A DNA stretch of 64,000 nt. Origin: Bryobacteraceae bacterium. Its GTDB lineage: Bacteria > Acidobacteriota > Terriglobia > Bryobacterales > Bryobacteraceae. The stretch's first letter is position 1. Each line of letters begins with the position of its first letter. The position numbers and the translations under genes were made by a program. The notes beneath the pieces are model-generated. The model did no database searches, had not been told where the DNA came from, and saw only the letters and a list, made by a program, of their open reading frames with translations. The DNA lies in NCBI GenBank assembly GCA_025928545.1, contig JAICJH010000031.1:1-64000 (forward strand), written 5' to 3'. This document shows positions 17,800-27,092 of this stretch, piece after piece.

Positions 17800-18108
17800 T
17801 TACTTCGCGGCTTCGATTTTGGTGACTTTGAGAGTCTTATCCTGCAGAGTCCCCGTAACGGTCACTTTCTGGCCGGCAAATTTCTCGGGCGTGTTCTGGT
17901 CGCTGAGGGTGTAAACGTTGGTTCCATCCAGCAGAGCGTATTTTGCACCTGCTTTCACGCATGCGGTGGAACACTTTCCATCGGCGCCCATTTTCATGGC
18001 GGTGTGATCTTTGCCGCACATGGAATCGGTGATGGTTCCGGTGAAGGTCTTGTCCGCGGCAGCCAGGAACGCGGTCGCGGTGAGAGCTAAGAGGATGGTC
18101 TTTTTCAT
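17800..18108 (-). CDS. Small exported protein with a Cys-containing OB-like domain
   Basis: The 102-residue protein has a clear signal peptide (KKTILLALTATAFLAAA) followed by about 80 residues of beta-strand pattern: TFTGTITDSMCGKDHTAMKMG, CSTACVKAGAKYALLDG, YTLSDQ, and FAGQKVTVTGTLQDKTLKVTKIE. Small periplasmic proteins with this TDSMCGxxH start are frequent in Acidobacteriota, with no assigned role. The Cys/His/Met content (three Cys, one His, several Met near the N-terminal part) and the position directly downstream of the copper export genes suggest, but do not prove, metal binding. Confidence 0.72.
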   Translation of the reverse strand: MKKTILLALTATAFLAAADKTFTGTITDSMCGKDHTAMKMGADGKCSTACVKAGAKYALLDGTNVYTLSDQNTPEKFAGQKVTVTGTLQDKTLKVTKIEAAK

Positions 18109-18135
18109 GATTTGTCCTTGTATTTCTAATTTTAC

Positions 18136-18822
18136 TCAGTTATGCGCCGTCAGTACAATTTGCCGCCAGAGGCGGTCGTAACGGTCCTGCGGTAAAGCTT
18201 GCTTCAGTTGAAAGCGGAAGTCGCCTTCGCGCGCCCGAAGCGTGAGGTCAAACGGGTCGGAAGTCGAGACGTCCTGGAGATCGCGGATCCGCCAGGTTCG
18301 CGATTCTTCGCCCTGGGGGGAGCGGTAGACGATTCGATCGGCGGCGAATTGCAGGATTCCCTGCGAGCCGCTGCGCCCGCGCACGAGTTTCACGGGCAAT
18401 TGCCATTCGACGTTGGTCTGATCGTCCGGCAGAGCGGCGACGAAGCGCGCGTCCAGACGATCGCGCCATGCGGCATAGAGCTCTTTCACCATGGCGGGCA
18501 GCAGGCGGTCGAAGACAAATTCGCGGTCGCGTCCAAGTTCCCATTTCTGATCTTCATAGGTACGGATGCGCAGAGTCTTTGTCCCCAGAGTCAATTGCTG
18601 GATGTCCTCGTATTTCCATTCGCGCGAGTGGGTGGTGGGACGGTTTTTTTTGTCGCGTTCGTCGAAAGCGATGGATACGGCGGTGACGCGGAGGGTGCCC
18701 GTGGCGCCCTTATGCAGGTGTTCGTGATAGACGGGCCACGCGCCCTGTTGGGCGAAGGCGGCCGCCGGGACTGCGAACAGAACTAAATACGCGCCAGTTT
18801 TGGCTTTAAGTCGAAATGCCAT
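18136..18822 (-). CDS. Exported protein of unknown function, last gene of the copper export operon
   Basis: The 228-residue protein starts at ATG 18822, eight bases after a GAGG ribosome binding site, and overlaps the end of the cusA-type gene by 40 bases. It has a signal peptide (GAYLVLFAVPAAAFAQQ). The mature part is rich in beta strands and charged residues, with two similar sections (EWKYEDIQQLTLGTKTLRIRTYE and ESRTWRIRDLQDVSTSDPFDLTLR), suggesting an internal repeat of a PH-like sheet. I recognise no family. Overlap with cusA suggests co-translation. Confidence 0.65.
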   Translation of the reverse strand: MAFRLKAKTGAYLVLFAVPAAAFAQQGAWPVYHEHLHKGATGTLRVTAVSIAFDERDKKNRPTTHSREWKYEDIQQLTLGTKTLRIRTYEDQKWELGRDREFVFDRLLPAMVKELYAAWRDRLDARFVAALPDDQTNVEWQLPVKLVRGRSGSQGILQFAADRIVYRSPQGEESRTWRIRDLQDVSTSDPFDLTLRAREGDFRFQLKQALPQDRYDRLWRQIVLTAHN

Positions 18823-21800
18823 TTCCACACCTCATAAATTGCCGGATAGACTAACAGCTCCAGGATGAAAGAAGTAAAGATGCCGCCGATCATCGGGGCC
18901 GCGATGCGCTTCATCACGTCCGCGCCCGTTCCGACGGACCACATGATGGGCGCCAGACCGAGAAACATCGCCGCGACGGTCATAAACTTGGGGCGGATGC
19001 GTTTGACCGCTCCTTCGAGAATCGCTTCGCGAAGGTCGCCCAGATTGCTGAGCCGCCCTTCCCTGCCCGCTTTTTCGTACGCGATGTCGAGATACAGCAG
19101 CATAAACACGGCGGTTTCGGCATCCACGCCCATGAGCGCGATCAGCCCCACCCACACACCGATGCTCATGTTGTAGCCGAGCACATAAAGCAGCCAGATC
19201 GCGCCCACCGCCGAGAAGGGCACCGCCAGCATGATCAGAATTGTTTTGAAGGCCGATTTCGTATTCATGTAGAGCAGCATCAGAACCAGGAACAAGGTCA
19301 AAGGCAGCACGATGGTCAGGCGCTGGCGCACGCGCGCGATTGCTTCATACTGGCCGCTCCAGGCGATGGTGTACCCGGCGGGCAAGCGCAGGCCTTTGTT
19401 GACGGCAGTGCGCGCCTCATTCACGTAGCCGCCGACGTCACGGCCGTTGACATCGACGTAGACGTAGCCGCTCAGCATGCCGTTCTCGTTTCGCAGCATG
19501 GAGGGGCCGGCGGTCAGCTTCACATCGCCGAGCTGCGAGAGCGGAATCAACTGCCCATTCGCGCCCGAAACCGGAATGTGACCGATTGCCGACGGATTAT
19601 CGCGATAGGTTTGAAGATAACGGACATTGACGGGATAGCGTTCCCTGCCCTGCACGGTCGTCGTCACATTCTCGCCGCCGATGGCGCCGGTCACAACCGA
19701 CTGGACGTCGTCGATCGACAATCCGTAGCGCGCGAGTTGATCGCGATGCCATTCGACGTCGAGAAAATAGCCGCCGGTGGTGCGTTCGGCAAAGGCGCTT
19801 CTTGTCCCGCGAACGGAAGTGAGGAGAGTTTCAATCTGTTTGCCGATGCCTTCGATCGTTGCCGGATCGGCTCCGAAGATCTTGACTCCGACCGGGGTCC
19901 GGATACCGGTAGTGAGCATGTCGATGCGATTGCGGATGGGCATGGTCCACGCGTTGGAAACTCCGGGAAGCTGGAGGGCGCGGTTCATCTGATCGACCAG
20001 TTCGTCCTGGGAGATATGGTCCGGGGTGATATGGCGGAACCAGGGGACAATCCAGCCGGGGGCCCACGCGCTGTACCAGGTATCGGCGTGACGCCACTGG
20101 CTTACAGGCTTCAAGGTGATGATGGTCTCGGCCATGGAGAGCGGCGCGGGATCAGTTGAAGTCTCGGCGCGGCCGGCCTTGCCGAGTACCTGATCGACTT
20201 CCGGAAAACGGACGAGAATGCGGTCCTGCGCCTGGAGCAGTTTCTGAGCCTCGGTCGCCGAAATGCCGGGCACTGTCGTCGGCATGAAGAGCAAAGCGCC
20301 TTCGTCGAGCGGCGGCATGAACTCGGAACCGAGTTTTTGATAGATGGGGACAGTTACATAAACGAGCGCCACAGCGGCCGCCAGCACCAGCCATTTCCAT
20401 CGCAGCGTCCAGGCGGCGACGGGATGATAGATGCGGATCAGGATGCGGCTGATGGGGTGTTTTTCTTCGGAACGGATCTTGCCAATCAGGATGGCGCTGG
20501 CCAGGCTGGCCATCCAGCGGGGGCGGAACTGGAAATTCTTCGTGTGGGTCAAGAGCAGCCGCAGCGCCGGATCGAGCGTGATGGCGAGCACGGCGGCGAC
20601 GATCATGGAGAAGTTCTTCGTGTATGCCAAAGGCGCAAACAGCCGGCCTTCCTGAGCTTCCAGCGTCAGTACGGGCAGAAATGAAACCGCGATTACGAGC
20701 AGCGCGAAGAAACTCGGGCCGCCGACTTCCTTGACGGCGTTTATTACTACCCGGTGGTAATCTTCCTTGCGGCCGCCGCGCTCCCATTCCTCCAGCTTCT
20801 TGTGGGTCTGCTCAACGACCACGATGGAGGCATCCACCATCGCGCCCACGGCAATGGCGATGCCGCCGAGCGACATGATGTTCGCGGTAACGCCCATCAG
20901 CTTCATCGGGATGAACGAGATCAGAATGGCGATGGGGATTGTGATGACCGGAATCATCGCGCTGGGAAAGTGCCAGAGGAAAATCATGATCACGATGGCG
21001 ACGATGATCAGCTCTTCGCTCAACGTGTGTTTCAGATTGTCGACGGAGCGCAGGATGAGGTCGGAGCGGTCGTAGACAGGGGTGACTTTAACGCCTTCCG
21101 GCAGGCCGGGTTGAATCTCCTTCAGCTTTGTCTTCACGCGGTCGATCACATCGAGCGCGTTTTCGCCCTGACGCATAACGATAATGCCGGAGACGGCTTC
21201 GCCCTTGCCGTTCCAGTCCGAAAGGCCCCGTCGCACATCCGAACCGAGGACGACGTCTCCGACGTCTTTCACGCGCACGGGAACACTTTGGGGCGAGGTC
21301 ATCAGCACAATATTGGCGAGGTCCGCCGTCGATTGCGCGTAACCGCGGCCCCGCACCATGTACTCGGCGCCAGTCATTTCTACCAAGCGACCGCCGACGT
21401 CGTTGTTGCCCGCGCGGACGGCCTCGACGACTTTGGAGGCCGGAATTGCGTACGACTGGAGTTTGGCGGGATCGAGATTGACCTGATACTGGCGGACAAA
21501 ACCGCCAAGCGGAACTACTTCCGCGACGCCCGGCACTCCCTGTAATTGATAACGGAGAAACCAGTCCTGCACGGAACGAAGCTGGGAGAGATCGTGTTTG
21601 CCGGAGGTGTCGGCAAGCACGTACTGGAATACCCAGCCCACGCCAGTGGCATCCGGGCCGAGCTCGGTGCGGACCCCCTGGGGGAGACGCGGCAGCACGC
21701 CCTGAAGGTATTCGAGAGCGCGCGACCGAGCCCAGTAGATATCGGTGCCTTCGTTAAAGATGATGTACACGTAGGAGTAGCCGAAATCCGAAAAGCCGCG

Positions 21801-22043
21801 GACCGTGCGAACGCCGGGCACGGACAACATTGCGGTCGTGATGGGATAGGTGACCTGATCCTCCATGATGTCCGGGCTGCGATCCCAGCGGGAGTAGACG
21901 ATGACCTGGGTGTCGCTCAGATCGGGAATGGCATCGAGCGGCAAATGCTGCATCGACCACCATCCGGCGGCGACTGCGCCCAGCACAAGAACGATGACAA
22001 TGAACTTGTTGCGGCCGGAGAATTCGATGATTCGGTCGATCAT
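18783..22043 (-). CDS. cusA: Copper/silver RND efflux pump inner-membrane subunit (CusA type)
   Basis: The 1086-residue heavy-metal RND transporter has 12 membrane segments in two halves. The proton-relay acid is Asp404 in VGAMVDAS of TM4. The three methionines that bind Cu(I)/Ag(I) in E. coli CusA have counterparts: GALLFMPTTVPGIS, APLSMAETIITLKP and NRIDMLTTGIRTPVG. Divalent-cation pumps (CzcA) differ at these places, so monovalent copper or silver is the likely substrate. It takes metal from the periplasm or cytosol to the TolC-type channel. The start overlaps the cusB-type gene by four bases, and the 3' end overlaps a gene for an exported protein. Confidence 0.95.
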   Translation of the reverse strand: MIDRIIEFSGRNKFIVIVLVLGAVAAGWWSMQHLPLDAIPDLSDTQVIVYSRWDRSPDIMEDQVTYPITTAMLSVPGVRTVRGFSDFGYSYVYIIFNEGTDIYWARSRALEYLQGVLPRLPQGVRTELGPDATGVGWVFQYVLADTSGKHDLSQLRSVQDWFLRYQLQGVPGVAEVVPLGGFVRQYQVNLDPAKLQSYAIPASKVVEAVRAGNNDVGGRLVEMTGAEYMVRGRGYAQSTADLANIVLMTSPQSVPVRVKDVGDVVLGSDVRRGLSDWNGKGEAVSGIIVMRQGENALDVIDRVKTKLKEIQPGLPEGVKVTPVYDRSDLILRSVDNLKHTLSEELIIVAIVIMIFLWHFPSAMIPVITIPIAILISFIPMKLMGVTANIMSLGGIAIAVGAMVDASIVVVEQTHKKLEEWERGGRKEDYHRVVINAVKEVGGPSFFALLVIAVSFLPVLTLEAQEGRLFAPLAYTKNFSMIVAAVLAITLDPALRLLLTHTKNFQFRPRWMASLASAILIGKIRSEEKHPISRILIRIYHPVAAWTLRWKWLVLAAAVALVYVTVPIYQKLGSEFMPPLDEGALLFMPTTVPGISATEAQKLLQAQDRILVRFPEVDQVLGKAGRAETSTDPAPLSMAETIITLKPVSQWRHADTWYSAWAPGWIVPWFRHITPDHISQDELVDQMNRALQLPGVSNAWTMPIRNRIDMLTTGIRTPVGVKIFGADPATIEGIGKQIETLLTSVRGTRSAFAERTTGGYFLDVEWHRDQLARYGLSIDDVQSVVTGAIGGENVTTTVQGRERYPVNVRYLQTYRDNPSAIGHIPVSGANGQLIPLSQLGDVKLTAGPSMLRNENGMLSGYVYVDVNGRDVGGYVNEARTAVNKGLRLPAGYTIAWSGQYEAIARVRQRLTIVLPLTLFLVLMLLYMNTKSAFKTILIMLAVPFSAVGAIWLLYVLGYNMSIGVWVGLIALMGVDAETAVFMLLYLDIAYEKAGREGRLSNLGDLREAILEGAVKRIRPKFMTVAAMFLGLAPIMWSVGTGADVMKRIAAPMIGGIFTSFILELLVYPAIYEVWKWHFDLKPKLARI

Positions 22044-23269
22044 TGCGCAGCCGCTTTCATCTGGCTTTCCGAATTCAACAGGAAGACTCCCGATGCCGCA
22101 TAACGCTCGCCCGCCTGAAGGCCGCGGACAATCTCCACCCGATCTCCCGCGCGCTCGCCGGTTTCCACCTGCCGGATTACGTAACGACCCTCCCCAGCGT
22201 CGATAAACATGGTTTTGGAAGTACCTGCATCGAGCACAGCTTCGGCGGGGACCATGAGTTTGCGCGCGCCGCCGGATTCGAACTCAACGTCGGCATACAT
22301 GTCCGGTTTCAGGCGGCCTGGATTCGGCAGCGCCATACGGACTTTCAGGGTATGGGTCACGGGATCGACCTGCGGCTGAATATACGAGACCTTCGCGGCG
22401 ACACGCGGGCCGCCCGCAATTGAAATGCTCGCGGTCTGGCCGGCGAAAATCCGCGGAGCATCGGCCTCGAAGACATCCGCGACTACCCAGACCTGGCTCT
22501 CATCCGCCAGCGTGTAGAGTTCCGTCTCGGGCGTTATTCGCTGGCCGGGAAACGCATTGCGGGCGAGGATGTAGCCACTGATCGGCGAGAAGACGGTAAT
22601 GGATGCCAGCGGCTTTCCCGTTCGCTCCACTTCGTCGATTTGTTCGGGAGTCATCTTCAGGAGTTGCAGGCGGCGGCGCGACGCGTCAAGTAACGCCTGG
22701 CTGTTCGTCATGGAATCCTGCATGGAACTGGCTTGCATGGAACGGCTGGCTTTGATGGCGAGCAGGAATTCCTGCTGGCTCGCGCGCAGTTCGGGGCTAT
22801 AGAAGGTGAATAACGGGTCGCCCTGGTTGATGTGCTTGCCGGTGAAGTCGGCGACCACGGTGTCGATCCAGCCATCGGTTCTGGCCTGAATCCGAACTGT
22901 TTTCGTTTCATCCGGAGTAACTTTGCCAACCGCGTGCAGCTGATCGATGTGTGTACTCCACGCGGCCAGCTCGTAGCGGACGCCGACGAGTTGCTGGCGC
23001 TCGGCGGGGGACGGCATCACACCGCCGTCATCGGAACTGCCTTGTGTTCCGTCGGAATATACGGGCACCAGTTTCATGCCGCAATCGGGTGCGATACCGG
23101 CATGGTCCGAGCGATACCAGGTGTGCATGGGGTCGACGTAGTAAGCGACTTTGCGCTGCCTGGTGTTGTTGGCCGGGCGGGTACTGTACCAGCGTCCGTA
23201 GCCGAAGCCAGCCGCGAGCAGACCTGCCACAAACAACAGGATCAGGATCGTCTTCAGAAGCTTCATCAT
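22040..23269 (-). CDS. cusB: RND efflux periplasmic adaptor with heavy-metal-binding domain (CusB type)
   Basis: The 409-residue adaptor has an N-terminal membrane segment (residues 7-23). A heavy-metal-binding domain at about residues 42-72 holds YYVDPMHTWY and PDCGMKLVPVY, and is followed by the barrel-sandwich hybrid and beta-barrel regions typical of membrane-fusion proteins (DGWIDTVVADFTGKHINQGDPLF, SPISGYILARNAFPGQRI). The Met/Cys motif of the first domain is that seen in copper systems. It sits between the TolC-type and CusA-type genes, with four-base overlaps on both sides, indicating a tightly coupled operon. Confidence 0.94.
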   Translation of the reverse strand: MMKLLKTILILLFVAGLLAAGFGYGRWYSTRPANNTRQRKVAYYVDPMHTWYRSDHAGIAPDCGMKLVPVYSDGTQGSSDDGGVMPSPAERQQLVGVRYELAAWSTHIDQLHAVGKVTPDETKTVRIQARTDGWIDTVVADFTGKHINQGDPLFTFYSPELRASQQEFLLAIKASRSMQASSMQDSMTNSQALLDASRRRLQLLKMTPEQIDEVERTGKPLASITVFSPISGYILARNAFPGQRITPETELYTLADESQVWVVADVFEADAPRIFAGQTASISIAGGPRVAAKVSYIQPQVDPVTHTLKVRMALPNPGRLKPDMYADVEFESGGARKLMVPAEAVLDAGTSKTMFIDAGEGRYVIRQVETGERAGDRVEIVRGLQAGERYAASGVFLLNSESQMKAAAQ

Positions 23270-24537
23270 TTCGCATCACCTCCGGGTATCAGTTCGGCTC
23301 CGGTCATTTCCTGCAAACGCGCGAGCGCCGCCAGGTAGGTCAAGTCTTCTTCGTGCAGCCGCTCTTCGGCGTCGATCTTCGCGGTAACGTTGGCCAGCAC
23401 CGGCGCGAAGTCGCCCGTTCCGTTCTCGTATGAGTTGAGCGAAGATTCCACAGTCAGCTCGTTCTGGGGCAGAATCGTGTCGCGATAAAGCTGACCCACG
23501 CGCGCGGCCGTCTGCGCGGCGATGTAGGCCGAGCGAATACGAAACTGAAGATTCTGCTCGGTGGCTTCGTAATCGCGACGGACTCCGGCAAGCTGGTTTA
23601 CCTCGGCGTTTATAGCGGGCCGCTCGCGTTGTTCCTGATGGATACGCAGCGGGATATCCACCCTGACCTGAAACATGGGAGCCATACTGCCCTGGTTGAA
23701 ATAGCCACCGGCAACGGTGTAGCCCGAATGAAGATCGCGCCGCGCCAGACTGACTGCCAGTTCGCCGCGTTCGATCATTTTCTGGGCGCGGCGAAGTTCG
23801 GGCGACAAGCGGTCCGCCTGCTGGAGCAAGTCTTCCAGAACGCCGAGCGGCGGCAGTGATTCGGACATCTCCGGCGGGCCAAGAATGGTCTCCGCAGGGC
23901 GGTTTAGCAACGAGTTAATTTCGGCTTCGGCGGTTTTCTTATCCTGCTCCATCTCAAGAACGCGGGTTTCGAGCATGGATATTTCCGTCTGAGCGCGGAA
24001 AATATCCTGCTGCGGCGTCTTACCGAGGGAATAGCGCACTTCGGAGATTTGAAGCATTTGCCGTGTCAGTTCCTGAGCCCGGGCTAGTAGTTCCAAAGAG
24101 GCCCACGCATGGTGCAATTTGTGATAGGCCTGCGTCACGCGCGACCGGACGCTCCATTGAATCGCGCGGTACTGCTGGAGTTCCGCGTCGGCCTCAATTG
24201 CGGCGATTTCTCCGCGCAGCTTCAACTTTCCGGCCGCCGGAACTTCCTGCGAAATCATGACGCCGATATTGCTGGTGGCGTCGCGCCCCAGGCCCTGGCC
24301 TGGCAGGGGTCCGCCGTTGCTGGTATAGCTGGCGGAAAGCATAGGATCCGGCATCGCCTTCACCTGGGCGGGCTTCTGGCGAGCTGCTTCATAGCGCTTT
24401 TGGGCGGCCAGAATTTCCGGATTGCGGGCCAGCGCCGTCGTCAGCAGATCGCTCAGACGGAGGGGGTCGGCAGCCCCGGCCATTCGGGCCGCGCAGAGCA
24501 GCGCCAACAGCGCCGCGATTCCACGGTGATAAAACAT
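23266..24537 (-). CDS. cusC: TolC-family outer-membrane channel of the copper efflux system (CusC type)
   Basis: The 423-residue protein has a signal peptide (IAALLALLCAARMAGA) and the two-fold outer-membrane-efflux pattern. Long heptad-like helices begin LSDLLTTALARNPEILAAQKRYEAARQ and recur after residue 240. GYTVAGGYFNQGSM resembles the second beta-strand pair of the barrel. It would form the trimeric outer-membrane exit for the CusBA pump. It overlaps cusB by four bases and is 87 bases downstream of a gene for a small Cys-rich protein. Confidence 0.92.
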   Translation of the reverse strand: MFYHRGIAALLALLCAARMAGAADPLRLSDLLTTALARNPEILAAQKRYEAARQKPAQVKAMPDPMLSASYTSNGGPLPGQGLGRDATSNIGVMISQEVPAAGKLKLRGEIAAIEADAELQQYRAIQWSVRSRVTQAYHKLHHAWASLELLARAQELTRQMLQISEVRYSLGKTPQQDIFRAQTEISMLETRVLEMEQDKKTAEAEINSLLNRPAETILGPPEMSESLPPLGVLEDLLQQADRLSPELRRAQKMIERGELAVSLARRDLHSGYTVAGGYFNQGSMAPMFQVRVDIPLRIHQEQRERPAINAEVNQLAGVRRDYEATEQNLQFRIRSAYIAAQTAARVGQLYRDTILPQNELTVESSLNSYENGTGDFAPVLANVTAKIDAEERLHEEDLTYLAALARLQEMTGAELIPGGDAK

Positions 24538-24624
24538 CGTCTCCTCTTTTTCTTCAGTTCACGACTAAACGCTGGGAACGTGATTCCTGGCAAACTCTGC
24601 CGGAACGGTCGACTGGGAGACAGA

Positions 24625-25005
24625 TCAGATGCGGAAGATGGAATAGAGGAGATTCAGATCGGGCGGAGTACCGCGATCCGGCGGAATTGCCGGAAATTCG
24701 CGCTGAGCCTGGAATAACGCGGCCCGAGGAATGAAACTGGCCTGTGGAATCGCCGAGACAAGAGTAGGCTGAAGGGCGGCATCCAGCGCTTTGGCATTGC
24801 TCAGCGCGGCCTGCTGGATATTGCAATCGCTGGTGGATTTCGGGCTACCCGGCTTGTCTTTGCAACTGCCATCCGTATGGCAGCATCGTCCGGCGACTTT
24901 CGCAGGGGCGCGAAAATAATTGGCGCACGAGAGGCAGCCGCCCCACATGAGGGTGATTGCCAACACGACCGACATTACAAAGTTCAATGTGCGCCTGAAA
25001 ATCAC
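24625..25005 (-). CDS. Small Cys-rich exported protein at the head of the copper export operon
   Basis: Starting at GTG 25005, the 126-residue protein opens with a hydrophobic segment (LNFVMSVVLAITLMWGG) followed at once by CLSCANYF and then CCHTDGSCKDK, i.e. five cysteines and a histidine in 30 residues. The rest is mostly polar and ends TPPDLNLLYSIFRI. The cysteine groups suggest thiol-based metal binding in the periplasm, and the gene is the first of the cluster that continues with cusCBA. Upstream lies a long inverted repeat (25024-25106). The frame extends further upstream, but the extension covers the repeat and looks untranslated. No named family recognised. Confidence 0.7.
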   Translation of the reverse strand: MIFRRTLNFVMSVVLAITLMWGGCLSCANYFRAPAKVAGRCCHTDGSCKDKPGSPKSTSDCNIQQAALSNAKALDAALQPTLVSAIPQASFIPRAALFQAQREFPAIPPDRGTPPDLNLLYSIFRI

Positions 25006-25023
25006 AGTGTCTCTTCTATCGTA

Positions 25024-25106
25024 CAGAATTCGGGGCCCGATCGCTGTAGTGCACGTCTTTGGCCAGTGCAGGATGTCCTTTTTTGGCATTCTGGCCCCGA
25101 ATTCTG
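25024..25106. repeat. 14-bp perfect inverted repeat with inner hairpin, upstream of the copper operon
   Basis: CAGAATTCGGGGCC at 25024-25037 and GGCCCCGAATTCTG at 25093-25106 are perfect inverted copies 55 bases apart. Inside them TGCAC (25050-25054) and GTGCA (25066-25070) form a second dyad. The element starts 19 bases before the GTG of the small Cys-rich gene, so it lies in the leader or promoter of the copper operon. It could be an RNA structure, a paired operator or the ends of a tiny mobile element. Confidence 0.7.
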
Positions 25107-25153
25107 CGTCAGGTAACGCAGGCTATCGCTTTATCGCGCAACGGTTCGCCGGT

Positions 25154-26443
25154 TTATGAAGGCGGCCGCAGCCGTAAACGCAGGAAGATATTGCCGCCCA
25201 CGGGACGCTCGCCGTAGTAGGGTTGGATCGCCGCGGGCAGCGAATACATGCTGAAATTCGCGCCAAAGCCCGTTTCCAGATATCGGAACAGCCGAATGTT
25301 ACGGGTAAACCCGATTGTGTAGCCTCCGATCCGGAATGTGCTTCCGTAGCGTCGATCCAGCTGTTCCTCAATCGCCGGTTCAGCGCTGAACAGCTCGTCT
25401 TTGTCCACCAGTTCAAATCGCCCGGTGATTAGGTTGTCGCCGCGAATCGGCACCACAGATTCGGCAAGATAAGAGTTCAGGTTCCGACCTGTCCCCGTGT
25501 CGTGATTACGGCCCCAGATCAGACTCGACGACCAGTTCCCGCCCTGCATCCCGCGCGAATAATGTAGTGATGCGGTCGCGCGGACCTGATCTGCCGTCGA
25601 TGACGCTTCCGGATGCGCAATTCTGCCTGCCGAAATCTGCGCCGCCCAGTTCTTCGTTGGGAAATACCAAAACCGCCCCGACCAGGAATTGATGGGACCC
25701 GACTCGATGATCCACCGGTTTTCTCCGGGTTCCGAGCCATAAAAACCGCTGGCTTCCAGCCTGACTTTGCGGTGCGTGATCCCAAGCGTCACGACTTCGT
25801 CGGCAATGTGAGTGGAATCCTGCCAATGGTGCGAGAGGGTCGCCTGGGGGAGTTCAGCCGCGGAACTGCGATGTGGAAAGGCTACCGGACCAAGAGCGGG
25901 ATCGCCGACCGGAGCGAAGTACGCGTCGATAAAGGTGTCGGTGGCAACCTGTCGGGAGTAGTGAAAGCCCAGGCTCATAACGAAATTGTGCGGATGCTGG
26001 GCATCCGCCAGGGGTTGACCGTAAGCAGTCTCCCCCGTCTGAAACAGAAGCGGGTACCTGCGATCGGTGATCGTGGCCGGGTCCAGACTGAGCATGAGAT
26101 CAGTCTGGAAGCTCCCTTTCTCGCCAACCTTATGCTGGGCGGAAGCCATCATCCAGTTCGCGGAGTAGAACTTGTCGCCGCCGCGCGGACCCGATTGCTG
26201 GGTATCGACAAGGAACCCGGTGGCCATGAACATCGTGTTCCATTTCCCGAAGTGAAGCATAATCATCGGCATGGAAGCGGAGACCGGATTGACCGACGTG
26301 CCCGACGCGAGGTTCATCAGGCCGAGCCCCGCCTCATTGGTTTCAGTCATACCGTGGTGCCCCATAGCAGGCATGGAATCCTGCGCTTGTGCGGCTGGTG
26401 TGAGAAACGCGAAAAAGATGAATGTAAGAATTCGACGACGCAA
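25154..26443 (-). CDS. Probable outer-membrane beta-barrel protein of the copper cluster
   Basis: The 429-residue protein has a signal peptide (ILTFIFFAFLTPAAQAQ) and a Met/His-rich mature start (DSMPAMGHHGMTE). A long series of alternating beta strands with frequent aromatic residues and Asn/Gly turns follows, ending in strand-like segments (GNIFLRLRLRPPS). This is the look of an outer-membrane barrel. The Met-His start would suit copper capture. The start is a TTG at 26443 without an obvious strong ribosome binding site. It precedes the Cys-rich gene and the cus genes in the same direction. No named family was recognised with certainty. Confidence 0.68.
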   Translation of the reverse strand: MRRRILTFIFFAFLTPAAQAQDSMPAMGHHGMTETNEAGLGLMNLASGTSVNPVSASMPMIMLHFGKWNTMFMATGFLVDTQQSGPRGGDKFYSANWMMASAQHKVGEKGSFQTDLMLSLDPATITDRRYPLLFQTGETAYGQPLADAQHPHNFVMSLGFHYSRQVATDTFIDAYFAPVGDPALGPVAFPHRSSAAELPQATLSHHWQDSTHIADEVVTLGITHRKVRLEASGFYGSEPGENRWIIESGPINSWSGRFWYFPTKNWAAQISAGRIAHPEASSTADQVRATASLHYSRGMQGGNWSSSLIWGRNHDTGTGRNLNSYLAESVVPIRGDNLITGRFELVDKDELFSAEPAIEEQLDRRYGSTFRIGGYTIGFTRNIRLFRYLETGFGANFSMYSLPAAIQPYYGERPVGGNIFLRLRLRPPS

Positions 26444-26526
26444 TGGAATAGCCCCCCACCGCCGATTGTTTTCGGCGGAAGAATTCGGTTCAATAAATGG
26501 CAGGAATGAACGAAGTAGACGGCTTT

Positions 26527-26913
26527 TCAGATTCTGAGTACGAGGGGTGACGAGCGGGCCCAGCCCGGTGGATAGGCGGTGCGGGACCGGGAGGCGTCGC
26601 GCAAAACAGGCAAGAGAGCGCCGAATCCATTCCGCTCAACCGGCATCAAAAAGGAAAAGATGGCCGGAGTCGGCTGCAAACCGGAAACGTTCGCCGGCCC
26701 AGCTGTCAAAACCCTGTGCGAACAAACCGGGGAATGGCCGGGGGATGGGTTTTGTGAATGGCTCTGGTGACGGTGACAGGAAGGGATATGGCCGGGAGCG
26801 CTGCTGTTCAGGTGAGAATCGTCGCAAGCCACAAGCGCGCAGAGTGCAGCGCATTGCGATTGGCCAAAAACCAGCGCGATGGCGAATACGATTGTCAGCT
26901 TTCCCAGGATCAT
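26527..26913 (-). CDS. Small His/Cys-rich exported protein
   Basis: Starting at ATG 26913, the 128-residue protein has a signal-like N terminus (LTIVFAIALVFGQSQCAALC) followed by a segment rich in His, Cys and Ser: CDDSHLN, PSCHRHQSHSQ, PGHSPVCSHR. The C terminus, ending SSPLVLRI, resembles that of the Cys-rich protein at 24625-25005 (YSIFRI). The composition suggests metal binding in the periplasm and the gene heads the leftward copper cluster, 83 bases before the outer-membrane gene. The frame continues upstream without signal character, so I take the internal ATG. Confidence 0.6.
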   Translation of the reverse strand: MILGKLTIVFAIALVFGQSQCAALCALVACDDSHLNSSAPGHIPSCHRHQSHSQNPSPGHSPVCSHRVLTAGPANVSGLQPTPAIFSFLMPVERNGFGALLPVLRDASRSRTAYPPGWARSSPLVLRI

Positions 26914-27092
26914 ATAGGGCTGGACGCTGGTATCGACCAGCACGATTCTCCCAGGATGATAACATTCGCACGGCGGGATAACCTGGCGTGGCGGTGGGGC
27001 GTCATAGAGATGATACGTTTTCGCCCTGCAGTTCACTCATTTACAGCTGGCTGGATCGACAATTTCGGAAGCAGTCAGGCGGTTAAAGTACG

